Shown: positions 41,301 through 52,042, numbered from the stretch's first letter. The stretch: 64,000 bases of DNA from Symbiodinium natans (GCA_905221605.1 CAJNDS010000824.1:387001-451000), one strand, 5' to 3'. Program-made: numbers and translations. The notes: generated by a model not told the origin, from the letters alone.

Positions 41301-41628
41301 TCCCGCACACCTGTCGGCTAGGGGGGTGTACCAATTTCAGCCAAAAACAAGTGGTTGGGGAGGGAATGAGAGGTGGGTACCTGCTTTATGCTACCCGGAC
41401 ACCTACTCGGCGGATTTTGTAATTGAATTTTACTTCGTTCATGTTAATTCGTGCACTAGTTTACAAATTAAGCTCGCTCTCTTCATACCTTTAATCCTTT
41501 ATCACCTTCGTATCTTATGAATGTATCTCGGGTGCTACTGTACTGTAGCTCCTTTCCCCAAACCCTAAACCCCAACCCCCAAACCCCAAACCCTAGCTGA
41601 GGGTGCTGCAGGAAAACTCCACTGCCAG

Positions 41629-41700
41629 GCCCAGTGTGAGCTTGGGGTTGGAATCCGAGCTCTCTGCAAGCCCGGCGGAGACGTGCTGAATCCTGGCATG
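41629..41700 (+). CDS. Putative exon, unidentified gene
   Basis: CACTGCCAG precedes AQCELGVGIRALCKPGGDVL then NPGM and |GTTCGG, a complete GT-AG exon model of 24 codons. It lies about 350 bp upstream of the RCC1-like reading frame. The junction phase (0) does not fit the acceptor I chose for that gene, so it may be a separate gene or use another acceptor. Confidence 0.45.
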
Positions 41701-42048
41701 GTTCGGGGGCTTTTAGGGTTTGTGGGGTTTAGGGTTTCAGGGTTTGTAGGGTTTAGGGTTTTAGATGGGTTTAGATGGTGTCAGATGGCTTCAGATGGTT
41801 TGAGATGGCGTGAGATGGTTTAGAGGGTTTTAGGGTTTCGGGCCTAGGTTTGGGGTTTTAGATGGTTTTAGGGTTGGGTTCAGGATACTCAGCACAGTTT
41901 TGGAGCTTGTCTAAGACTAGTCAGTTTCAGCTGGAGGAGTAGGATGGAGTTCCAGAATTATGTTACATGCCCTCACATGGTTTAGTTCTGCAGCGGCCTT
42001 CTGCGAAGCCCTAAACCCTAAACCCCGAACCCTGAACCCGAATTTCAG

Positions 42049-45000
42049 GCTTGTATCGACCCTCAACCCTGCACCCAGAGCCGGCAAGGAACGGGTCCAG
42101 CACCATCGCAGAGGCTGGCTTGGAAGATGGCGAGGCCTTGACAGGGGTCGTGCGCTCCGCGACGCTCATCACCTCGCCACTTTCGAGCAGCATGGTTTGT
42201 GTCCGCGCCGATGGGGCTGCAGTGAGGTGGGGAAAGACGAGCCTCGTCAAGGTGGGGGGTTTTGCCGAGAGTTGGGCGGCGATGCTGCCGCAACTGGGAG
42301 ATGCGAAGCAGATCTGCCTCTCCTCTGCTGCTGCTGCCGCCGTCTTGGCCGATGGGAGGGTGGCAGCTTGGGGGAGCTCGTTTCAAGGAGGTGTCCTGCA
42401 AGGGAAGGCGCTGAACCTCGGGTCTGTGTTGCACCTCACATGCAACACTGGTGCCTTTGCAGCTCTCCGGACCGACGGCACCGTGGTGGCATGGGGCATG
42501 CCCACAGCCGGGGGGGACGCTCGCGCCGTTGGCCACATGCTCACAGAAGTGAGGGATGTGGTCGCCTGCGATGGGGCCTTTGCTGCCCTGCGGCGCGATG
42601 GCGAGGTGGTGGTGTGGGGGGAGCTGGCACATGCGGCCGAGAGGCTGCGCCATCAGCTACGTGACGTTACACGGGTCTTCTCTGGACTCCGCGCCTTCAC
42701 TGCATTGCGGCGCGATGGGTCGGCTGTCTCCTTTGGCATGGACGAGGAAGGCCGGTCTCCGGAGAGATTCTGACCTTTTTGCATCATGCCAGCACATCCA
42801 TCACATGCTATGTATGTATGTATATATATATATATATATCTGTATATATATATATATATATATTATTTTTACATTAATATTTATATTTGTATTTATATTT
42901 ATACGTATGCAAATATATTTTATATTTTATAGTTTATATTTATATTTCTGTCTATTTTTTATTCTTGTTTATATTTATTTATATTCATGTTTATATTTTT
43001 ATTTTTTGTATTTATATTTCTATATATTTATATTTATATTGATATTTATATTTTATATTTCATGTTCTATGTTTGATTTATATTTATTGTTTAATGTATT
43101 TTGTTTATACACAATTGGATATGTAGAAACATCTCCAAAATACATAAATATCAAAATATACACAAATAAACATAAGTACATATATATATATATGATGCAT
43201 ATAACATCTCCAAACTATATATAATATAACATCTCCAAACCATATTTAATGCATCTACCTATATATATATATATATATATATGTTCTACATAGGCGTGCA
43301 ATTCTAGGTAAGCAGAATAATGTATAGCCCATCATCAGGTGAAGATTGCTTCTGGGCCCTTGAGGCTCAGGGCATGGACGTGAAGCACGTCGTTTCAAAT
43401 GCCTCCGCCTTCGCGGCTCTGTACAGCGATGGGCGAGTCGTAACCTGGGGCAACAGTTCCTTAGTAGCTGAATGAGTACACTTTATACATTTTTTGGGAT
43501 GCTAGATAATTCGCCTATAGAACTGAAAAGGGTGCACCTTGTGGGATACTAGAATTCTCCCACAGAACTGAAAAGTGTACACGTTTTTGGGGGCTTCTGA
43601 ACTCAGCAACTAAGGTGCCAAAGGCGGTGACAGCAGCAAAGTGGAGAAGAAACTCTGCGAGGTCACGGACTCTCGCTTGCACCGCCGCAAGTGTGGCTGG
43701 TTACGGATTCCTTTTGAGCATGAAATTTGCCGGGGCACGATGACCTTAGGACATTGTCGCCACAGAGTATGCCTTTTGTGCATTGCGCGCAGATGGCACG
43801 GTGGTCACTTGGGGTTGGGATTCTGCCTCTGCCTCGGACAGTACTGCTGTGCAGCTACTTGGTTGCATTCTGCCTGCAGACCTGTGATGCTTAGGTACAC
43901 ATTTTACAAGGTGTGCGGCTGTCTGGTGCGGAGTAATTACACTTTTTGCTTGGGCGATGAGTAGGAGAGTAATACTTCAACTTCGTTTTACACTATAGAT
44001 TCCTGATAAACTCTTTCAGAACTAAAGAACCTTTTACCTGCAGAAAGCTCCGCCAGCAACTTCGTGCTGGCGTTGTCCACAGGCCCTCTCTGATCGGAGT
44101 ATACCGCTTGGCTTCGACTCTTACATCCTTTGCCGCTTTGAGACTTGGCAGCCCCAGTGGTACCCTTTACTTTTTTTTGGGGGTTCTGGGTTCCCTTATA
44201 AAGTACCCAATCAAAGCCCTTATTATAATACGGTTTCTGGGTTCCCTGATCAAGTAACCAATCAAAAACAGGGTGCCCTTATTATCGTATGGTTTCTGGG
44301 CTACTAAGGAGAAAGGATGGGCGTGTGGTAACCTGGGGAAGCGACCCGGCTGCAATCGAAGGTCTGTTGGGGTAGGAACTTGCTTTTTGCAGCGTGCAGG
44401 TTTGTGTGCCAATGTGCAAGTTGAGGCATTTTTAACCCTAAGCCCAAACCCTAAACCCTTTACACCCTAAACCCTAAACCCTGCAGCTGCTGAGGTTACA
44501 CTGTTCGATTAGACGAATCTAGATTTCATAGCTGCCCGTAAGGTAATCCCACCAGTCTCCGAGTGCCCCTCAGCCTTCACTTAAACACTAAACCCTAAAC
44601 CCTAAACCCTAAACCCTAAACCCTAGGGTTCATATAGGGGTTCTCGAAACAGGGGCAGGATGTTGAGGTTCTTAGATGGCCTTGAATTCGGGACAGCGCC
44701 CCTGCACCTCCTAGGGGCTCGAAGGCTTAGGTTGTTTCAGGGTTTGGGGTTTAGGGTTTAGGGTTTAGGGTTTAGGCTTTAGGGTTTAGGGTTTCGGTTT
44801 TGGAGTCCGACATGCAACAGTTCCATCGGCCCGGAACGGTGGCTCAGTGGGCGGCGGTCTAGCCTGACTCCCCCGCCCCCCCCGCCCCTTTCCCCGTCTG
44901 CGGTCACTTCAATTCCCCACCCCACCCAACAAAACACAACGGAGAGCTGTGCCAAATCCATAAGCCAAAAACATCCTGCACCCGAACCCCTATACAACCC

Positions 45001-46939
45001 AAAGAACATAAGGCAAACAAAAACCAAAGTTGGAAAGTACCTAAGCCCTGTTGGAGATTCCTGCAAAACCCTAGGCCCTAAAACCCAAGAGGCCCCAAAT
45101 TCTAACCCCGAGCCTCAAACCCTAAACCCTAAACCCCACACCCTACACCCTAAACCCTAACCCCTAAACCCTAAACGCTAAGCCCTAAACCCTAACCCTA
45201 AACCCCAAACCCACAGAAAGGCCCCGAACCCTAAATTTCACGACTCCCGGGGTGACGGCTCAGGCGCAGACTCTGGGGGTGACAGCTCCTCGGTGAAGGA
45301 CAATCTTCGGATGTCAGGGTGTAGGAGTTTAGGGTTTAGGGTCTTTAGGGTCAGAAGTTTAGGGTTTGGGGGTGCAGGTTGTATGTTTTTTTTTTTTTTA
45401 AAGGGGTTTTAGGTTGTATAGAAGTTTAGGGTTTAGGGTGTAGAAGTGTACGGTTTAGGGTTAATTATTGGCAACCCAAGAACCAAGGCCGAAGCGTCTT
45501 AAAGATTGCATTTTGTGCTGTGGCTTCTTTAATAAGAGCGTTTGTTGCGTAGGTTTGCTTGAGCTTGGGTTTAATGTTGGGTTGACCAAATTCGGTACCT
45601 TATATCATCCTTAACACGTATATAGATATATAGGGATGTCGGGTACCCAAGTCCCTAGCTCCCTGCTGAGATGAAGCAGCAAGTTTACGTGCTTCGGTAT
45701 CTAGCAGCGGCAGGATCAGCTGTTCGACGTGCAAGAGATTGCTGGCGGTGGCCTTGCTTTTGCCGCGCTGCGGAGCGATGGAACGGTGCCTTAGAGGCGT
45801 TTTTCGGGCCGACTGAGCATCGAGGGTGCATGTGCTACAAGCACTATAAACCCTCAGGCCTGAACCGTGAAATCCGTACATGCATGTATATATATATATG
45901 TGTGTATGTATGTGTATGTATCCCTCCTCACTGCATCGGCAACAAGAAGTAGCATTTCCCGGAAGGTCCATAGCCTTGAGCACTTCTTGGGACAAAGCGT
46001 ATTACAACTTAGGGTTTAGGGTTTAGGGTTTAGGGTTTAGGGTTTCGGGTTTAGGGTTTAGGGTTTAGGGGCCAAGTTGGCAGGTTTTTTTGGTGTTTGA
46101 TCCATGGCATCCCCAGGTCATCACGTGGGGAGAGCCCGACCATGGTGGCGACAGCAGCCGTGTCAGGAAGCAGCTACGAGCTGTACATGAGTGCGTGCCG
46201 AAATGAGGGCTCTTTGCAAAGCTCTCTCCCCTCGGCCCCACAAAAAAAGCAACAAAAACAGACGTACAAAACAACATACGTAAAAGAAGTAGCCTTTAAG
46301 ACGAGAGTTCAAAAGACCCTCTGAACTCAAAACCCAAAACCCAGCAAGAGCTTTCAGTGCAGAAAACTGACCCTCCGGCGGGGCCACTGGTGTTTAGGTA
46401 AAGTTTAGTTTCAGGGTGTCTTTGGGGTGTATAGGTTCCGGAGCAAAAACCTGTTAGGCCCCGAAACCTGAGCAATCCTAAAGCCTGTGAACTTTTCAGA
46501 ATCCCTGAAAACGTCAACCTTACACTTCATTAAATCCCAAACCCAACCCTGAACCCGAAACCACCACTTGGGAACAACCCTAAAACGCCTAAAGCTCTTG
46601 AACTGGGATTTTGGGGCTGCTTCGGAACCCAAAACCCTGAGCCCTGAACCCTAAACCCTGAACCCTGAACCCTAAACCCTAAACCCTGAACCCCTGAGCC
46701 CATTTCAGCTTGTTGACCCCGAAGGCACAGACTGCAGCTTTTCCCGGCCAGCACCGTGATACAGGCGGGGGTCCTTGAGAACGGACTAGAGGCTTTAGGG
46801 CTTGTAGGCGGTTTAGGGTTTAGGGTTTGCGGCTCAGGGTTTAGGGTTTAGGGTTTAGGGCTTAGGGTTTAGGGTTTAGGGTTTAGGGTTAAGGGTTTAT
46901 TGGGTGCAAGGTGTGGAAGTTTGTGCTTGTTCGGCCTTT
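42049..46939 (+). CDS. RCC1-like repeat protein gene (multi-exon)
   Basis: Hand-built from repeats of the type FAAL-x-x-DG-x-VVTWG. Exons: 42049-42750, 43339-43455, 43615-43667, 43750-43850, 44044-44139, 44309-44340, 45264-45298, 45714-45785, 46117-about 46192, and tentatively 46911-46939. Repeats include GAFAALRTDGTVVAWG, GAFAALRRDGEVVVWG, SAFAALYSDGRVVTWG, YAFCALRADGTVVTWG and, across junctions, FAALRKDGRVVTWG and FAALRSDGTVITWG, with linkers such as SAKGGDSSKVEKKL, SADSGGDSSSVKDQ and PDHGGDSSRVRKQL. RCC1-like repeats fold as beta-propeller blades, usually a protein-interaction or regulatory module; the specific role is unknown. Donors are GC (42751, 43851, 44341), GT (43456, 45786) and GA (43668, 44140, 45299), and all acceptors are AG. 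Ten repeats are visible. The N-terminus and C-terminus are not resolved, and the last junction is uncertain. A pseudogene is possible but unlikely because every junction restores frame. Confidence 0.75.
42800..43310. repeat. AT-rich, TA-microsatellite intron interior
   Basis: About 500 bp of TA and TTTATAT tracts inside the first modelled intron (42751-43338) of the RCC1-like gene. The open frame reading through it is an artefact. Confidence 0.8.
43456..43614 (+). mobile_element. Introner-like element, family F4, forming a whole intron
   Basis: The intron begins GTTCCTTAGTAGCTGAATGA and ends CTTCTGAACTCAGCAACTAAG. Its ends are inverted repeats (TTAGTAGCTGA with TCAGCAACTAA), and internal segments contain two related blocks (GAACTGAAAAGGGTGCACC and GAACTGAAAAGTGTACACG). 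The same element occurs at 36150-36312. Element ends and splice sites nearly coincide, as expected for an introner. Confidence 0.8.
44140..44308 (+). mobile_element. Introner-like element, family F7, forming an intron
   Basis: GA-AG intron filled by two tandem copies of TTCTGGGTTCCCT...AAAGTACCCAATCA...CCCTTATTAT...GGTTTCTGGG. A single copy is at 39680-39755, and diverged text is near 36410-36475 and 62755-62815. Confidence 0.7.
44587..44625 (-). repeat. CCCTAAA array inside an RCC1-like gene intron
   Basis: Five units within the 44341-45263 intron, which also holds TTTAGGG units at 44748-44795 and drifted CCCTAAA units at 45115-45230. Confidence 0.9.
46010..46075 (+). repeat. TTTAGGG array inside an RCC1-like gene intron
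   Basis: Nine units in the 45786-46116 intron. Confidence 0.95.
46200..46900. other. Probable intron sequence with repeats
   Basis: CCCTAAA/CCCTGAA units at 46640-46690, TTTAGGG arrays at 46810-46895. No coding segment recognised between the last two RCC1-like exons. Confidence 0.4.
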
Positions 46940-47112
46940 GAATTGGGGATATGGCGCGAGGGTCCCTCGAAGCAGCTGCATGACCCCTTCCCAGAAGTAG
47001 ACCCAGCTCTCTGTCAGGCCACTGCGGGGCACAGATGTACGCTCCAGGCAGCGATTTTGTTGGGGGAGGGCTTGGGCTGTGGATGCTAGGGTTAGGATTT
47101 CGGGCTCAGGGT

Positions 47113-47170
47113 AACCCTAAACCCTAAACCCTAAACCCTAAACCCTAAACCCTAAAACCCTAAACCCGAG
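47113..47170 (-). repeat. CCCTAAA array
   Basis: Eight units. Confidence 0.95.
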
Positions 47171-47193
47171 ACCCCCAGCCTCAGTTCCTATAG

Positions 47194-47264
47194 GTTGAAC
47201 CGCCCAAAGCTGGCAGTGATCCCGCAGGACGTAGGGTTGCATGGCTTGTTCTCCAACTTCGGGG
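47194..47264 (+). CDS. Putative exon, unidentified gene
   Basis: TTCCTATAG precedes LNRPKLAVIPQDVGLHGLFS then NFG, ending G|GTGTTT. A complete GT-AG exon model of 71 nt with coding-like composition. It does not look like an RCC1 repeat. Confidence 0.5.
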
Positions 47265-47284
47265 GTGTTTAGGGTTTCAAAGGA

Positions 47285-47550
47285 ACCCTAAACCCTGAAC
47301 CCTGAACCCTAAACCCTAAACCCTAAACCCTAAACCCTAAACCCGATTATCAACCCTAAGCCCTGCCCCCTTGAGGATGTCGTTTCACGACGCCTGAAGT
47401 CACAGGACCCCCGAAATCAAAAACCTTACACCGCCCCCTCCCCCCCCCCCCCCCGAGCCGGTAAAACCATAAAGCGCTCCCTAAACCCTAAACCCTAAAC
47501 CTTATAAACCCTATAAACCCTAAACCCTAAACCCTAAACCCCTCAAAGCC
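47285..47550 (-). repeat. CCCTAAA arrays with a poly-C run
   Basis: Arrays at 47285-47345 and 47485-47550 with a C-run at about 47438-47454 between them. Confidence 0.9.
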
Positions 47551-47559
47551 TGAACGCCT

Positions 47560-48955
47560 GAAGCCCTGCAAAGTCTGAAAGCTCCGAAGATCTTCAGCCT
47601 ACTTCGAACCCTAAACCCTAAACCCTAAACCCTAAACCCAGAAGAGTCGCAGCAGTGCTTGGCTCTATCTCCAGGAACCAAGCTGCCAGCAGGCGACTGC
47701 ATGGTTCTCAGCGTCAGATTCGATGCACAGCAGACATGAAGCCTCAGCCCCTGGGGTACCCTTTTGGGGTGGAGGTTCCCCTCTAAAACAACCAACCCCC
47801 CCTTAGATTCAAGCCCGCCACCAGCATTTCGGAGGTCAGTGAGGGCATTTTGGACTAAATCCAAATTCCTAAATGCTAAGCCCTAATCTTGAACCCTACA
47901 CCCTGTATACATCCTAAACCCAAAACCCCGAGCCCTAAATCCCGCCGCCCACAAGACCAGGCTCAGAGGTTGCGCCCGGCACACCATCCCATAGATGATC
48001 CTCCGAGACGAAGTAGGAATAGGGGTCAGGGGTTAGGGTCCATTACTACTGTTGCTTTTGCTATTCCAACTATTACTATTGTTACGATTACGATGACTAT
48101 TACTACTACTATTACTGTTATTACGATCATTGTTACTACTATTGCTGTTATTACTACTACTGTTATTGCGATTATTGAAGTCTGCACCTCGCCAGGAGTT
48201 GAGAAATTTCAGGGTTTAGGGTTTAGGGGAAGTGTAGTGTGGTAGGTTCAGCAATCGCAGCAACTACAGGAATAATCCTCGGCCTCATGCTCAATGGCAC
48301 GGTTTATTTGCGCAAGGGAGGCAGACGGAAGCTTCATGAAGTTTGGCTACGTATGGTCCAACGTTTGGGGATAAAGGTTTAGGGTGTAGGATACTTAACA
48401 AGCATGCGAGGAAGATCTAGTTGGCCCCACGGCGCTGTCCTTTTGTTCAGTGTGAACGGTGTGAACCTTCCCAGCTCCTTCTGCACCCGAAACTCACATT
48501 CCCTGCCTGAGCCCTTGCCATCTGAGCCCTCAAAGCCCTAACCCCGCGTGCTCTTTGAGCACTATGTGGTAGAGTAGAGTTAAATTTTCAATGTTATGGA
48601 TAAGTTTGGCATTCTCGTACAGTCTCGTTTAGTTAGGTATACTTAGTATATTACAGTACCATCGCCAGAACTCTACAGTATCACCCCCCCCCTCCCCCTC
48701 CCCAGGTACTGTAGTGTACCATGCTTCAGTCTACTGAGTTATTGCACTACAGCGAGGGTTTAGGGTGTAGGGCTAAGTCGAAGCAAACCTTGTAGCTCGA
48801 GATGCCAAAGACTTAGATCAACTCCCACATGGATTTCAAAGATGAGCTGTACCCATGATCACCCATTCCAGAAACTCTAGACCCTAACCCCTAAAACCCT
48901 AAACCCTCAACCCTAGCCCTAAAGCCTAAATAAACACTCCTAAACCCTATAACCC
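47560..48955. other. No recognised gene; trinucleotide repeat inside
   Basis: Contains the ATT/ACT trinucleotide tract at 48040-48178. The open stretch near 48250-48375 + (LGLMLNGTVYLRKGG) faintly recalls an RCC1 motif but is too weak to call. Confidence 0.4.
48040..48178. repeat. ATT/ACT trinucleotide tract
   Basis: Imperfect (ATTACT)n with GTT and ACG variants. The T/I/V-rich open frame across it is an artefact. Confidence 0.9.
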
Positions 48956-48960
48956 TCAAG

Positions 48961-49032
48961 GTGACGCCCTGGCCTCCCGGGTGAGGCGGCTCTGCGTCTG
49001 TCGCAAGAGCTTGGGCACGGAGCTCCTCGGCA
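48961..49032 (+). CDS. Putative exon, unidentified gene (GA donor)
   Basis: ACCCTCAAG precedes DALASRVRRLCVCRKSLGTE then LLG, ending A|GAGCTAGG. Basic peptide, unknown. Confidence 0.4.
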
Positions 49033-49229
49033 GAGCTAGGGTTTACAGTAGGGTTTTGGGTTTAGGGTGAACATCCTGCACCCTAGTTTGGGGTTGAGGG
49101 TTTAGGGCAGTCCTGCCTACTACACCTTAAACTCTACAGTAAACCCTGCTTAAGGGCTCAACATCAGCCAACAAATCCTGAGATGCTTATGTCGTTGGCC
49201 TCCAAAAAATATCCTTTACAAGCTTCCAA

Positions 49230-49305
49230 CCCCTAAACCCTAAGCCCTAAACCCTAAACCCTAAACCCGAAACCCTAAACCCTAAACCCTAAACCCTAAG
49301 GCGCT
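49230..49305 (-). repeat. CCCTAAA array
   Basis: Ten units. Confidence 0.95.
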
Positions 49306-49404
49306 TCAAGCCTGAGGGCAAGCTGACAGTCCGAGGTCCGGGCCGGGCGGGCCAGTGCGGCTCCTCAGTCCTGGGCGGCACTTCGCGCAGCTCGGCGAGT
49401 TTTT

Positions 49405-49562
49405 GGGGTTTAGGGTTTAGGGTTTTAGGGTTTAGGGTTTAGGGTTAGGGTTTAGGGTTTAGGGTTTAGGGTTTAGGGTTTAGGGTTTAGAGTTTAGGGT
49501 TTAGAGTTTAGGGTTTAGGGTTTAGGGTTTAGGGTTTAGGGTTTAGGGTTTAGGGTTTAGGG
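49405..49562 (+). repeat. TTTAGGG array
   Basis: About twenty-two units with TTTAGAG variants. It leads directly into the composite repeat at 49563. Confidence 0.95.
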
Positions 49563-49975
49563 TACCCTAAGGGTCCATGTACCTAAATAGGGAAAGTTTG
49601 GGCCTTAAAGTGTTAGGGTTTAGGGTTAGGGTTTAGGGTTTAGGGTACCCTAAGGGTCCATGTACCTAAATAGGGAAAGTTTGGGCCTTAAAGTGTTAGG
49701 GTTTAGGGTTTAGGGTTTAGGGTACCCTACGGGTCCATGTACCTAAATAGGGAAAGTTTGGGCCTTAAAGTGTTAGGGTTTAGGGTTTAGGGTTTAGGGT
49801 ACCCTACGGGTCCATGTACCTAAATAGGGAAAGTTTGGGCCAGGGTTTAGGGTACCCTAAGGGTCCATGTACCTAAATAGGGAAAGTTTGGGCCTTAAAG
49901 TACTTCCTATTTCTGGACTTTGGGGCCCAAACATAAAATAATAAGGTACATGGACCCTTATAGGGGTAGGGCTTA
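49563..49975 (+). repeat. Composite repeat: half-element plus TTTAGGG, five copies
   Basis: TACCCTAAGGGTCCATGTAC and ACCTAAATAGGGAAAGTTTG recur starting at 49563, 49646, 49723, 49800 and 49853, separated by TTTAGGG units (spacings 83, 77, 77 and 53 bp). After the fifth copy comes an inverted counterpart (GGCCCAAACATAAAATAATA, AGGTACATGGACCCTTATA) that the other copies lack. The left arm of an inverted-repeat element has thus been amplified together with the array. Confidence 0.9.
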
Positions 49976-50890
49976 CAACAGTTTAGTGTTTAGGGTCTAG
50001 GGCTTAGAACACTTTGGAGTTTAGGGTTTAGGGGGTATATAGCAGTTTAGTGCTTAGGGTTTACTGCTTATTTAGCAGTTTGGTGTTTAGGGTTTAGGGG
50101 TTATATAATAGCTTCGTGTTCAGGCTGTAGGGCTTATTGAACACTTTGGTGTTTCTCGTGGGGCTTGGGCCAGGGCATCCTATGCATGGGCGCGTCATCC
50201 TCCACCCCTAAAGACTCCAAGGGTAGGAGGCAGTCATCAGGCAGACCCTCCTGCACTTGCTGTTTTCCGATTCTGTCATTCCTACTGGTTGACTCTCCCT
50301 AACCCGTGGCACCCCAAAATACCAGAAACCCTGAAGCCTAAAAATCCTGAACACCCGAAACGGCCTTGCCAAAGCCCAAGTACCCTAAATACACTCAACC
50401 CTACTCTATTGGTGCACACTAAGTGCCTAAACCCTGACCGCGCTCAATACCCTATGCACCATAACCCTAAACCCCCCCAAATACCCCCAAACGCCCTGGA
50501 TGTCCCAACGGCCCTAGGCACCCGAAGCCCCCAAGTACCCTGAGTAGTAAACGCCCGGAATTCTAAATACGCCGAAAACCTTGCTTACACCAAGCACCCT
50601 AGATGCCCTAAACACCTTAAACCTAAACCCCAAACCCTAAACCCCCAATCCCAAACCCTAAGCCCCCAATCCCAAACCCTAAACCCCCAACCCTAAAACC
50701 CTAAACCGACACCAGCTTCTTTGTTTCCGACTTTGGTTCCCTGAGTCCCAGTGCCTGGAGTTCACCAAACGACCACGAACTTTGCCAGCCAAGGGTTGAG
50801 GGTTTCTCCTACCCCCAACTGACACTGAACCCTGAACCCTAAACCCTAAACCCAAAAACCCTGAGCCCAAGAGTTAGAACCAGAAGTGTG
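49976..50890. other. Degenerate repeats, no recognised gene
   Basis: Drifted TTTAGGG units with AACACTTTGGTGTTTAGGG-like longer units (49980-50150) and CCCTAAA-derived text at 50290-50705. No gene found. Confidence 0.4.
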
Positions 50891-50898
50891 TGCCTGAG

Positions 50899-50960
50899 GC
50901 GCGAGTCAAGCAACACAGACAGCGGTGCAGTGGCGCCTGGTCCTTTGCTCCCTTTGCAAG
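50899..50960 (+). CDS. Putative exon, unidentified gene (GA donor)
   Basis: GTGCCTGAG precedes ARVKQHRQRCSGAWSFAPFA then AG|GATCAG. Unknown. Confidence 0.35.
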
Positions 50961-50994
50961 GATCAGCCGCCCTGCTTCCCAAGCTCCGGTTTAG

Positions 50995-51345
50995 GGTTTA
51001 GGGTTTAGGGTTTAGGATGTAGGGTTTAGGGTATCCGGGTATCCGGGTTTCGGATTTAGGGGCTTAGGGTTTAGAGGTTTAGGGGTTTAGGGGTTCAGGG
51101 GTTGGTGGCTTAGGGGTTTAGGGCTGTAGGGTTTGCAGGTTTAGGGGTTTGGGGGTTTGGGGGTTTCGGGTTTAGGGGTTTAGTGGTTCAGGGGTTTAGG
51201 GTTTAGGGGTTTAGGGGTTTCGGGTTTAATTAGGGGTTTGGGGCTTATAGGGTTTATCGGTTTAAGGGTTTATAGGGTTTTTAGGGTTCGGGTCTAGGGG
51301 TTTTGGAGGGGGTTCAGGGTATAAGGTTGATGTTAGGATTCCGAG
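50995..51345 (+). repeat. Degenerate TTTAGGGG tract
   Basis: Drifted 7-9 bp units over about 350 bp. Confidence 0.85.
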
Positions 51346-51508
51346 TCTCGAGGGGTTTGCTGCGGAGCACCCAAAACCCGAAACCCCAAACCCTACTAAA
51401 CCACCCCAAACCCTAAACCCCAAACCCTAGACCCTTAACCCTTAAACCCCAAACCCCAAACCCTAAACCCTAAACCTCAACGTATAAACTCCATAAAGGT
51501 CTGCGGAG

Positions 51509-51568
51509 CGCCTTGCGGCCTTCGCCGCGGCGGTGGCACGGGAGAGGCCGCGCGATTCTTGCAACTGA
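51509..51568 (+). CDS. Putative terminal exon of the gene upstream of the transporter array
   Basis: TGCGGAG precedes RLAAFAAAVARERPRDSCN and a TGA stop at 51566-51568. Strong Ala/Arg helix-like composition with GC-rich third positions. If real, it ends the upstream gene 594 bp before the first transporter ATG, on the same strand. Confidence 0.45.
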   Translation, partial: RLAAFAAAVARERPRDSCN

Positions 51569-51574
51569 CTTGGG

Positions 51575-51660
51575 GTTTAGGGTTTAAGGTTTATAGGGTT
51601 ATAGGGTTATAGGGTTTAGGGTTTATAGGGTTATAGGGTTATAGGGGGGTTTAGGGTTTA
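51575..51660 (+). repeat. TTTAGGG / TTATAGGG array
   Basis: Includes a block of TTATAGGG octamers, duplicated as a unit of about 40 bp. Confidence 0.9.
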
Positions 51661-52042
51661 GGGTTTTCGTGGAAGTTCTCCATGCGGGGTCAAGGAGACA
51701 GGATTTAGGGGTTCAGGGCTTCATGTTCCAATGTTCTTAAGCACTGTTTCGTACTCTCACGCACCGATACCGCAAGACCCTAAAGCCCTATACAGGATGA
51801 AGCGGTCAGGTCCCAGACCCACAAGCTTTGCTTGGGGTCCCTTGAGGCTTCAGTGCAGAGGTTTCGCCTAGAGGCTTGTACATCTTATTTGGTACGTAAG
51901 TTTTAGTCTGAAATCAGGTCCCCCAAAAAAAGGCCGTGGGTGTGTTTTTTCCTCGGTGTGTTCTGGGAGAGGCTGGGGTGCAACTTGGGCTCAGCATTCC
52001 GCGAAGCGGTTTCTGCGCTCGGCCCTGCCGGTCAACCTCCCC

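Noticed and set aside
41960-42664. 234-codon + frame and a 196-codon minus frame over the RCC1-like exon
   Set aside because: Off-frame shadows of the GC-rich exon. Only the frame starting at 42051 shows the DG..V.WG repeats.
42556-43224. 222-codon + frame ending in tyrosine/isoleucine repeats
   Set aside because: It overlaps the RCC1-like exon in the wrong frame and then reads through a TA-rich intron.
48250-48375. Additional RCC1-like exon (LMLNGTVYLRK)
   Set aside because: Too weak a match and lacking the VVTWG core; not added to the gene model.
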